In this document: in pieces, positions 1 through 12,400 of the stretch
Numbering within the stretch: the first letter of the stretch is position 1
How the letters are laid out: the number at the start of each line of letters is the position of its first letter
NCBI GenBank assembly: GCA_020796225.1
Contig: CM036755.1
Span: 86,551,803 to 86,615,802 of the forward strand
Source of the DNA: Arion vulgaris
Lineage: Eukaryota > Mollusca > Gastropoda > Stylommatophora > Arionidae
Length of the DNA: 64,000 nucleotides
Direction of reading: 5' to 3'
Program-made: the position numbers and the translations under genes
The notes under the pieces: model-generated
Databases searched by the model: none
What the model saw: only the letters and a program-made list of their open reading frames with translations
What the model was told of the DNA's origin: nothing

Positions 1-100
1 TCTTTCTGGCTATATCTATTTGTTCTCTTCTCTGTCCAAGATATACGGAGGATTCTTTTCTGTAACACTTATATTCGAAAGCACATATATGGGAATAATA
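1..100 (-). mobile_element. LINE fragment
   Basis: The text (ATATCTATTTGTTCTCTTCT, CTGTAACACTTATATTCGAA) matches 23958-24045, part of the long inverted LINE at 23690-25290. It is truncated by the window edge. A TCTG/TCTA microsatellite follows to about 370. Confidence 0.6.
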
Positions 101-109
101 TATATTCTG

Positions 110-331
110 TCTGAATGTCTGTCTATCTATCTGTCTATCTATCTGTATGTATATCTGTCTATCTGTGTCCATCTGTCTATCCTTCTATCGAAATTCTCTC
201 TCTCTCTTTATGTTTATATGTCTGTCTGTCTATCTATATGTCTGTCTATATATCCGTATGTCTATATGTGTGTCCGTCTGTCTATCCATCTACCTAATAT
301 ATCTATCTTTATGTTTATCGTTCTGCCTGCC

Positions 332-366
<35 letters not shown>

Positions 367-370
367 ACAA
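110..370. repeat. (TCTG/TCTA)n microsatellite
   Basis: Tetranucleotide TSTG/TCTA tract, purest at 331-365. It lies in the intron just upstream of exon 1. ORFs in several frames here are repeat artefacts. Confidence 0.85.
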
Positions 371-421
371 TGAATCTCTCTGTGTCAATATTTATCTAAT
401 CATGTCTAGTTTTCTTTCTAG

Positions 422-490
422 AATATATTGCCATTCCCAAATCCGGTCAACATTCTGGAGACTACCACACAAGAGACACAACTTGCTAAG
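422..490 (+). CDS. Cadherin gene exon 1 of window (start of an EC repeat)
   Basis: Acceptor TTTCTTTCTAG and donor AAG|GTGAGT flank 23 codons, phase 0 at both ends. The peptide contains [17 protein letters not shown], the typical first strand and turn of an EC repeat, and closely parallels the start of the third repeat at 16112. Earlier exons must lie to the left of the window. Confidence 0.8.
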
Positions 491-3400
491 GTGAGTCAGT
501 TACATCTGAATACATCTGAATCTAAGTTGGATTTTTTTTAAAAGTCACTACAGCAGTCAGCAGCATCGTCATTACTATCATAACCAACATCACTAACACA
601 TTTACCAACGATACTATTGGCATCTCCAACACCATCATTATCATCATCAGCAGCATCGTTAGCAACATCATTTTGACATCCCACATAACAACGTTATTAT
701 AATTCCCAATATCACCACCCCCATCAACATTATCAATAACATCACTAATATTGTCCCCAATACTATCATCATCACCACCACTATCAACATTCTCAATAAC
801 ATCACTAATATTGTCCCCAACATTCTCAATAACATCACTAATATTGTCCCTAACATTCTCAATAACATCACTAATATTGTCCCCAACATTCTCAATAACA
901 TCACTAATATTGTCCCCAACATTCTCAATAACATCACTAATATTGTCCCCAATACTATCATCATCATCAGCATAACCATCCACCTGTGTGTTGCTGGGGC
1001 TCTAAAGGAGCAAAGAATAGTAACACTGCGACCTACAAGGCATGTTGCAAGGGGAGCAAAGAATAGTAAGACTACCACCTACAAGGCATGTTGCAAGGGG
1101 AGCAAAGAATAGTACGACTGCCACCTACAAGGCATGTTGCAAGGGGAGCAAAGAATAGTACGACTGCCACCTACAAGGCATGTTGCAAGGGGAGCAAAGA
1201 ATAGTAACACTGCCACCTACAAGGCATGTTGCAAGAGTTGGCTGAGGTAAGGGCCTAGGGAACCTATCCTAGTAAATAAAAGGCGTCGCAGAAATTGGAT
1301 GTGCTGGCCTACTTGTAGCTGACACAACGTACAATAGCTCTTAGGCTCACATCACATACAAATCACAAAAAGTGGTTAATAAGTGGTTGATATGGAGCTT
1401 TCCAAGAAGAAGAACTGATAGTGCACGAAATCCATATCATAAGCGTGGGTCCCCGATGTAATTTAAACTGGATATTAACTTCGCTATTGGTAACCCCCAT
1501 TATGACTCTGAACTCGCCGACTCTGCTTTCCAAAATGTGTTAACAAAAACAGACTATAGAATATATTCTACTTAATGTACATAGATAATTAACTGCTGAA
1601 ACCTATAATTATTTTGTACATTGCAGTACAGAAAATGTAATGGCAGCAGACTGATAATAGCTAATATGAACAGTGGCGAAGACAGTATAATTATAACTAA
1701 ATATAATTGCAGTAAAAGTTCATTATGAAAAATATCCTTTTTTTTTTGTTGAGGAAGGAGTGAGTCAGTTATCCTGCTGTGAGTTCTTTTTATATAGTCA
1801 TACGCACGTACGCACATACGCACATATTCACGAGTTTACTAGATCAAACTTTCTCTCGATTTGATATGCTATCTGTGCCAATCTGGACGCTGACATCAAA
1901 CGATAGAAGAAAACTAGTCATGACAGAGATAAAGTATCTACGCAGAATGCTGGGAATATCAAGAAGAGACCGGTTTAGAAATGAAGACATCAGTAAAATA
2001 GTGGGTACAACATCAGTAGTAAACTTCATCAAGAAACAACAAATTAAATGCTTAGGACATAGAAGTACATTACCAACAGACAGTATGCCTCAAAGAGCAA
2101 TGTTAAATGCCTAGGACATAGAAGTACATTACCAACAGACAGTGTGCCTCAAAGAGCAATGTTAAATGCCTAGGACATAGAAGTACATTACCAACAGACA
2201 GTGTGCCTCAAAGAGCAATGTTAAATGCCTAGGACATAGAAGTACATTACCAACAGACAGTGTGCCTCAAAGAGCAATGTTAAATGCCTAGGACATAGAA
2301 GTACATTACCAACAGACAGTGTGCCTCAAAGAGCAATGTTAAATGCTTGGGACATAGAAGTACATTACCAACAGACAGTGTGCCTCAAAGAGCAATGTTA
2401 AATGCCTGGGACATAGAAGTACATTACCAACAGACAGTATGCCTCAAAGAGCAATGTTAAATGCCTAGGACATAGAAGTACATTACCAACAGACAGTGTG
2501 CCTCAAAGAGCAATGTTAAATGCCTGGGACATAGAAGTATATTACCAACAGACAGTGTGCCTCAAAGAGCAATGTTAAATGCCTGGGACATAGAAGTACA
2601 TTACCAACAGACAGTGTGCCTCAAAGAGCAATGTTAAATGCCTGGGACATAGAAGTACATTACCAACAGACAGTGTGCCTCAAAGAGCAATGTTAAATGC
2701 CTGGGACATAGAAGTACATTACCAACAGACAGTGTGTCTCAAAGAGCAATGTTAAATGCCTGGGACATAGAAGTACATTACCAACAGACAGTGTGCCTCA
2801 AAGAGCAATGTTAAATGCCTGGGACATAGAAGTACATTACCAACAGACAGTGTGCCTCAAAGAACAATGTTAAATGCCTGGGACATAGAAGTACATTACC
2901 AACAGACAGTGTGCCTCAAAGAGCAATGTTAAATGCCTGGTACATAGAAGTACATTACCAACAGACAGTGTGCCTCAAAGAGCAATGTTAAATGCCTGGG
3001 ACATAGAAGTACATTACCAACAGACAGTGTGTCTCAAAGAGCAATGTTAAATGCCTGGGACATGAATACATTACAACAGACAGTGTGCTCAAGAGCAATG
3101 TTAAATGCCTGGGACATAGAAATAATTGCCTCAAAGACAGTGTGCCTAACATGTTAAAGTGGGACAAAGTCTTACCAACAGACAGTGTGCCTCAAAGAGC
3201 AATTAATGGGTAAGACTTAACAGAGTGCCTAGGCGACAATAGAAGCTGACATTACAAGCAGACAGTGTGCCTCACAATGAGCAATGTTACACATGTAGCA
3301 TCTGGGACATAGAAGTACTTACCAACAGACAGTGTGCCTCAAGAGCAATGTTAAATGCCTGGACATAGAAGTACATTACCAACAGACAGTGTGCCCAAGA

Positions 3401-6400
3401 AGCAATGTTAATGCCGGACATTAAGCCATTACCACAGAGTCGTTGTCTAATGGCAGAGGCAAAGTCTTACCACAGACGAGATCGCGTGCTTCAACAGATT
3501 TATGGCCTCAAAGAACACTGCACGAGTCGTTTAAGCCACAACATTATGCCAACAGACAGGCTCAAAGCCACTTAAGCCAGAGTCCGTGTGATTAGGCAAG
3601 GCCAAAGCTTACCACTAGCCACGAGTCCGTTGTGATTTATGGCAAGGCAAAGCTAACCATTAGCCACCGAGTCCGTTGGATTTATGGCAAGGTAAAGCTA
3701 ACCCTTAGCCACCGAGTCCGTTGTGATTTATGGCAGGCAAGCTTAACCCTATAGCCACGAGTCCGTTAGTGATTGAGCAAGGCCAAAGCTTAACCACTAG
3801 CACACCGAGTCCTATGATTTAGGGCTGAAGGCCAAAGCAACCACTTCAGCACGAGTCCGTTGCGATTTATGGCAAGGCCAAAGCTTAACCACTTAGCCAC
3901 CGAGTCCGTTGTGATTTATGGCAAGGCCAAAGCTTAACCACTAGCCACCGAGTCCGTTGTGATTTATGGCAAGGCCAAAGCTTAACCACTTAGCCACCGA
4001 GTCCGTTGTGATTTATGGCAAGGCGTAAAGCTTAACCACTTAGCCACCGAGTCCGTTGTGATTTATGGCAAGGCCAAAGCTTAACCACTTAGCCACCGAG
4101 TCCGTTGTGATTTATGGCAAGGCCAAAGCTTAACCACTTAGCCACCGAGTCCGTTGTGATTTATGGCAAGGCCAAAGCTTAACCACTTAGCCACCGAGTC
4201 CGTTGTGATTTATGGCAAGGCCAAAGCTTAACCACTTAGCCACCGAGTCCGTTGTGATTTATGGCAAGGCCAAAGCTTAACCACTTAGCCACCGAGTCCG
4301 TTGTGATTTATGGCAAGGCCAAAGCTTAACCACTTAGCCACCGAGTCCGTTGTGATTTATGGCAAGGCCAAAGCTTAACCACTTAGCCACCGAGTCCGTT
4401 GTGATTTATGGCAAGGCCAAAGCTTAACCACTTAGCCACCGAGTCCGTTGTGATTTATGGCAAGGCCAAAGCTTAACCACTTAGCCACCGAGTCCGTTGT
4501 GATTTATGGCAAGGCCAAAGCTTAACCACTTAGCCACCGAGTCCGTTGTGATTTATGGCAAGGCCAAAGCTTAACCACTTAGCCACCGAGTCCGTTGTGA
4601 TTTATGGCAAGGCCAAAGCTTAACCACTTAGCCACCGAGTCCGTTGTGATTTATGGCAAGGCCAAAGCTTAACCACTTAGCCACCGAGTCCGTTGTGATT
4701 TATGGAAAATCTAATTTTGAATTATTCTCTTCTATCAAGTCAATAAAATCCAACCTCAAATTTCGATATCATTTGTTTTCCAGGTTGAATGCACTAATCC
4801 CAGTGATATCTGCGTCTGCAACCTGAATAGCAGGGGCGGTGATCCATTTGACGTCTGGAGGAAGGGCAACAGTCCAGGTATGTTATGTTACTTTCCAGTT
4901 CCTTCTATCAACAAATGCTCCCACTCAAGCGGACAGAAGTATGGACAGAGCCGATGTCATCAATGCGGTACGCTCTCATTTATGTGATATGGGCGAGTCT
5001 CAGGCACTGGAATGAGTTCGAGAATTAGGAGTTAAGTTTGAACATGCCAGACAGTGTCGTCTTCCTGGTAGAGAGAGAAGATATATTAATCAACTTCTCA
5101 TGGGTACAAGTTTGGACATGCCAGACAGTGTCGTCTTCCTGGTAGAGAGAAGATATACTAATCAACTTCTCATGGGTACAAGTTTGGACATGCCAGACAG
5201 TGTCGTCTTCCTGGTAGAGAAGAAGGTATATTAATCAACTTCTCATGGGTACAAGTTTGGACATGCCAGACAGTGTCGTCTTCCTGGTAGAGAGAAGATA
5301 TACTAATCAACTTCTCATGGATACTGTGAGCAAATGGACTTTATGATGGCTGTTGCAGAGGAAGATAGAGTACGCATGGGAATGTACAATGTGCCTGATG
5401 TCGATCGCATAATATAACATAACATAATATAACCAGCGAATCGTGGTCCCTACACACGTTGACACTGCTGAAACGAGTACTCCTGTGCTATATTCAACCA
5501 ATATTTATGTATGGCAGCAAATCATGGACAATGAAAAAATAATCAATAAGATCACTGGAAGCCACAGAGATGTGGTTTTACAGAAGAACGCTGAAAATTC
5601 CGTGAACAGCGAAGAAAGCAAATGATGAGATGTTAAATTATGCCTGAACACACAGAAACTTTATCAAAATAATCAGACAACAAGGCTTATCTGGCATATA
5701 CTGCGAAGAAAAGGTTAAGAGCATTTGGTGACAACAGGTAAAATTCAGCGATGGAGAGATCGTGGAAGACAGAGAAGTTGTTGGATGGACTGTCATCGTG
5801 GTTCGCCAAAACATCGACGTCAGAACTGATTAACTTCATCAAGGGAAGAGAGTTGTGTAGAGACATGATCGCCAGGCATGGCACTTAATTGACAAACGTT
5901 GCATATGAAAATAATGAAAGTATTCTACATGCGCCATGTTTTCTGTTTTTGTGCATTTTAAACCCAGATAGGAACATAGTCGGTGATCCAGCTCATGCAC
6001 TTTTCATATATTAAGCTACCTCTTACAGCTCATGTAAGTTCTGTTTTCTATATCGTTAATTGAAAACTCGATAGAGAAATACAGACAAAATGCAATAAAG
6101 CAAATGCAGTGACATACCAGCTGGCACCATTACTACAACATCCAGTGATCAAGATGATCCAGTAGTTTCCTACCAACACTTTGTTACCAATGCCAACCTT
6201 GGTCCCTGATAGCAACACACCCCATAAAGCTCTTCACGTGTGAAAGGAAATGCTTGAGAAAGGCGGTAGGGGTCACCAGGAAAGACAGATTACGAAACGA
6301 GGACATCAGAAGCAGAGTGGGCATAACTTCGTGCACCGAATACATTGAAAGACAACAAATGCAGTGGTGATCACCAATAGCAGCATGCAATAAAAAGAGA

Positions 6401-9400
6401 TCAGGTATTAGAGGCAAAAAAAAAACCAAGAACAAGATGCATAGACAATATCAAGACGACACTAAATAAACACAGATTTAACACAACAAGGACGACCCAT
6501 CTGGCAATTGAACACAAATTAAAGCTCCCACCCCTACGCGTAACGGCAGGAGAAGATAACCAATTCTATCATCCACCTAGGGAAAGACAATTAACAATTA
6601 ATCTATGTCGATTAGATGGCTGGAGTACATTCATGATAAAATCAGGTTCATTGGTCTAGGCGGGGATCGAGAGAGAAAAGAGATAAATGGCTGGAGTACC
6701 CTACACAGAGGGGTCTCGATCCACAATGAGAACTGACTTTTGGTAAAAAAACGGTGAGACATTTCCTTCGTTACGCAGAGATTTGCAAGCGTAACTTGAA
6801 GGTGATTGGCATGACTGCACAAGACTGGGAGGAGCTTGCCAGGGATAGACCCAGTTGGAATAGGCTGGGAAAACGGATCTTAGAACTGAAGAAGCCAGAC
6901 TATGATAATAATAATAATTCCTTTCGTCCTATTATACGTTACATAGGGGGTGCAAGCAATTTATCCATACCGCTCTATCCTGGTCAACTCGCTCAATCCC
7001 CTCCATGGAACTGAGACCGATGTTTCTTGTCTCTCTCTCTCAGCAAATTTCCTTTCAGGGTCTCCCTAGGTCGTCCTCTCTTTCTTGAACCCTTTGCATC
7101 TCACTTCAATGCCTGCTTTAATATTCTTTGATCATTTCTCCTCAAGGTGTATCCAACATACCTTTATCTTGTCCTTATAACAGTTTTTACCAGTGGTTGA
7201 TAAGGACATTTCTTTGATTTCATCACTTCTTCTGAATTCGTTCCATTTTATATTCATTATTTTTCGCAGACCCTTTATTTTCAAATGCATTCAACTTGCT
7301 TTCGATATCTTTAGTCATTTTTCAACTCTCGCTGTCATATGTTAGGATTGATACAACTCTCGCTGGCATATGTTAGGATTGATACAACTCTCGCTGTCAT
7401 ATGTTAGGAATGATACAACTCTCGCTGTCATATGTTAGGATTGATACAGCTCTCGCTGGCATATGTTAGGAATGATACAACTCTCGCTGGCATATGTTAG
7501 GAATGATACAACTCTCGCTGTCATATGTTAGGATTGATACAACTCTCGCTGGCATATGTTAGGATAGATACAACATTTGAATTGAAAATTAGTAATTTAA
7601 ATTTCATACTATACAACCTTCAGTTCCATATTTTATTTATACTTTTAAAAACTGTGAAAGATTTATCAGACTAATAATAGCAGTACATCGCAAGCGATGA
7701 TGACAGCAGCCTCAGATGTGTACTGCTGCACCTCTCTGGTGTGTGCGGAGGTGATTGTAGAGTCCAGTCCTAGAACTCAATCCCCTACCACAGGTGGGGC
7801 ATAAATGATCAAGGTTAAACATGTGAGTGTTGTGTGTTCTGTTTTTTCGAGCAGCTCGTTTTCTCTGTGCCTCAATGACACGATGATTCTCAGTTGTGCG
7901 AGTTCTCCTTGTGTTATTACAGCGCAACATCTGGCGAACGTGCGCCAATGATTCCCAGCACGTGGTATCTATATCGAAGCATTTCAGAGACACGTTAAGA
8001 GTGTCTTAAAAGCGGTTTTTTTCTGCCCACCAGCAGAACGTCTGCTCCCTTCAAGTTCGCCTTACATCAACTGTTTTGGGATGCGTTTATCAGGCATCCG
8101 AACAGACTAAAAACTGACACAGACTACAGACAACTCACTTTTGTAATCAAAGGCTAGTAACTCTTTATGTAGAAATATGTCTTTGATTATTTCCCTTTAC
8201 TATTTATTTTGTTTGATGTGAATTTCTAAGACTTTTATGTCTACTACGTTGGCGTGGCATCTGGTGGGCCACTGTCTTATAAGAACAAGCATACATACAC
8301 GTTGTCAGTGGAGTGTCGCAACTCGATTCAGCAGGACGCGCAGTGGCGACATCTAGAAGTGGACGTCATTCAGAACCAACAACCTGTTGTTGTACCGTTA
8401 AGAGGTGAGACCTGTTATACCACATTATACGATACGCCACTGACATATGCTCTTTGATAAGAATACGCAAACTATGATATATATGCAACAATGATACACA
8501 AACTATGATATATAAGCAACAATAATACACCAAATATGATATATATATATATGGAAATCGTAGCATATCCTTTACAGGACGCAGCCATCAAATCGCAGTA
8601 AACGAGCCATTGATTTTCTAGGCACCAATTATACGTTCTGCAGTTTGTCATTAAGGATAAAGGGGATATTGCTGGAATAGCTGTAGGAGGACATACCATA
8701 AATAACCTGAAATACGCTGATGATACTGTCTTAATAGCAAGAAATGAAATGAAGCTCTAGAAATGAGTTGTTAAGGTTGTACAGAAAGTAACAACAAAGG
8801 ACTCAGTTTGAATATTATGAAGACAGAAGTTATGATAATATCTAAAAAGCAGACTTTGCTAAAATGCACCATCACAGTAAATGGGACTGAGCTAAGACAA
8901 GTGCAGCAATTTAAATACCTCTGAGTCCTGGTAACATCAGATGGCAGATGCCGATCAGAAATAAAGAGCAGAATAGAGCAAGCGAAAACATCGTTCCTGA
9001 AAATGAGAAGCATCATATGCTAACGAGTCCTTGTCAGGTGAAGTCAGAATGCGAGTAATTCAGTGCTACATAGAACCAATACTGACATACGGATGCGAGT
9101 CATGAACAATAAACAAACAGATCGAACAATCTCTGGAGGCCACAGAAATGTGGTTTTACAGAAGAATGATGAGAATCCCATGGACTGCTAAAATAACTAA
9201 TGTTGAGTTGTTGAATGAGATCAAGACATAGCGAAAGCTTATCTTCAATATAATCATACAGTCATCATTTTTCGGACATGTGATGAGGAGGAGAGGTTTC
9301 GAAAACATTGTAGCAGCTGGTAAAATCGAGGGTAGGGAAAATTTTGGATAGCCTGATTTCATGGCACGATAGAGCGCCAACGTCTGAGTTGATAGCTAAC

Positions 9401-12400
9401 ACCAAGAATGGATATTTGTGGAAATCCATGATTACCTACGCCAGCAGGCACGGCATCTGATGGTAATGATGATGATGATGAGTTTGTTATTGCTTTCTGA
9501 AAGGGGAGGTCTATTTTAAACTTTTGTAACAATTCCACGGAAACGAATTAAGGGGAGGTCTATTTTAAACTTTTGTAACAATTCCACGGAAACGAATTAA
9601 GGGGAGGTCTATTTTAAACTTTTGTAACAATTCCACGGAAACGAATTAAGGGGAGGTCTATTTTAAACTTTTGTAACAATTCCACGGAAACGAATTAAGG
9701 GGAGGTCTATTTTAAACTTTTGTAACAATTCACGGAAACGAATTAAGGGAGGTCTATTTTAAACTTTTGTAACAATTCCACGAAACGAATTAAGGGGAGG
9801 TCTATTTTAAACTTTTGTAACAATTCCACGGAAACGAATTAAGGGGAGGTCTATTTTAAACTTTTGTAACAATTCCACGGAAACGAATTAAGGGGAGGTC
9901 TATTTTAAACTTTTGTAACAATTCCACGGAAACGAATTAAGGGGAGGTCTAATTTAAACTTTTGTAACAATTCCACGGAAACGAATTAAGGGGAGGTCTA
10001 TTTTAAACTTTTGTAACAATTCCACGGAAACGAATTAAGGGGAGGTCTATTTTAAACTTTTGTAACAATTCCACGGAAACGAATTAAGGGGAGGTCTATT
10101 TTAAACTTTTGTAACAATTCCACGGAAACGAATTAAGGGGAGGTCTATTTTAAACTTTTGTAACAATTCCACGGAAACGAATTAAGGGGAGGTCTATTTT
10201 AAACTTTTGTAACAATTCCACGGAAACGAATTAAGGGGAGGTCTATTTTAAACTTTTGTAACAATTCCACGGAAACGAATTAAGGGGAGGTCTATTTTAA
10301 ACTTTTGTAACAATTCCACGGAAACGACTTAAGGGGAGGTCTATTTTAAACTTTTGTAACAATTCCACGGAAACGAATTAAGGGGAGGTCTATTTTAAAC
10401 TTTTGTAACAATTCCACGGAAACGAATTAAGGGGAGGTCTATTTTAAACTTTTGTAACAATTCCACGGAAACAGAATTAAGGGAGGTCTATTTTAAACTT
10501 TTGTAACAATTCCACGGAAACGAATTAAGGGGAGGTCTATTTTAAACTTTTGTAACAATTCCACGGAAACGAATTAAGGGGAGGTCTATTTTAAACTTTT
10601 GTAACAATTCCACGGAAACGAATTAAGGGGAGGTCTATTTTAAACTTTTGTAACAATTCCACGGAAACGAATTAAGGGGAGGTCTATTTTAAACTTTTGT
10701 AACAATTCCACGGAAACGAATTAAGGGGAGGTCTATTTTAAACTTTTGTAACAATTCCACGGAAACGAATTAAGGGGAGGTCTATTTTAAACTTTTGTAA
10801 CAATTCCACGGAAACGAATTAAGGGGAGGTCTATTTTAAACTTTTGTAACAATTCCACGGAAACGAATTAAGGGGAGGTCTATTTTAAACTTTTGTAACA
10901 ATTCCACGGAAACGAATTAAGGGGAGGTCTATTTTAAACTTTTGTAACAATTCCACGGAAACGAATTAAGGGGAGGTCTATTTTAAACTTTTGTAACAAT
11001 TCCACGGAAACGAATTAAGGGGAGGTCTATTTTAAACTTTTGTAACAATTCCACGGAAACGAATTAAGGGGAGGTCTATTTTAAACTTTTGTAACAATTC
11101 CACGGAAACGAATTAAGGGGAGGTCTATTTTAAACTTTTGTAACAATTCCACGGAAACGAATTTGTTTTCAAATTGCTTGCGTTTGAACCAGGTACACTT
11201 GGGTTGTCATGGGGCTCACTACCGCTTACGTTTGAACCAGGTACACTTGGGTTGTCATGGGGCTCACTACCGCTTACGTTTGAACCAGGTACACTTGGGT
11301 TGTCATGGGGCTCACTACCGCTTACGTTTGAACCAGGTACACTTAGGTTGTCATGGGCTCACTACCGCTTACGTTTGAACCAGGTACACTTGGGTTGTCA
11401 TGGGGCTCACTACCGCTTACGTTTGAACCAGGTACACTTGGGTTGTCATGGGGCTCACTACCGCTTACGTTTGAACCAGGTACACTTGGGTTGTCATGGG
11501 GCTCACTACCGCTTACGTTTGAACCAGGTACACTTGGGTTGTCATGGGGCTCACTACCGCTTACGTTTGAACCAGGTACACTTGGGTTGTCATGGGGCTC
11601 ACTACCGCTTACGTTTGAACCAGGTACACTTGGGTTGTCATGGGGCTCACTACCGCTTACGTTTGAACCAGGTACACTTGGGTTGTCATGGGGCTCACTA
11701 CCGCTTACGTTTGAACCAGGTACACTTGGGTTGTCATGGGGCTCACTACCGCTTACGTTTGAACCAGGTACACTTGGGTTGTCATGGGGCTCACTACCGC
11801 TTACGCTACAAATGTTCATCGATATATATATATCTAAGATACACAAAATATGATTTATATATATATATCTAAGATACACAAAATATGATTTATGTATATA
11901 TATATATCTAAGATACACAAAATATAATTTATATATATATATGTAAATATGATACAAAAAACAGTGACATTTACTTCATAATACTGCAGTCAAGGTACGG
12001 TTCACTACCCTCATCCCCCGCCACCAGATAACCTGATGACTATATCCGGTTCTAATATACTCTAATCTTGAAGTCAAATGTTCAAGGCTAGAAAGCCATC
12101 ACGTTTCAAGTCACTGCTCCATTAGCATGAATCTCAGTCTTCAGAAAACGACCAATATTGATTGTATATGATTGATTGCTTGATTTAATTGATTGATAGG
12201 ACTATAATCATTGCGCCTCGCTGAGCAACCATGTTTGGTCTTATTGTTTTCTTACATGGAAAGATCTCAGCGACAGTGCACGAACTCCGTAGCAACGATG
12301 CGGGTTCCCGGTGTAACTTAGAAGATGGTGACAATATTTTATAGGAATTTCATTACTTAATCATTCTAATAAATTTTGCCCGGGCAGCGGCTTTCCAGCC

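Noticed and set aside
9500..11810. CRISPR-like direct repeats
   Set aside because: Units are contiguous with no unique spacers, and the context is a spliced animal gene.
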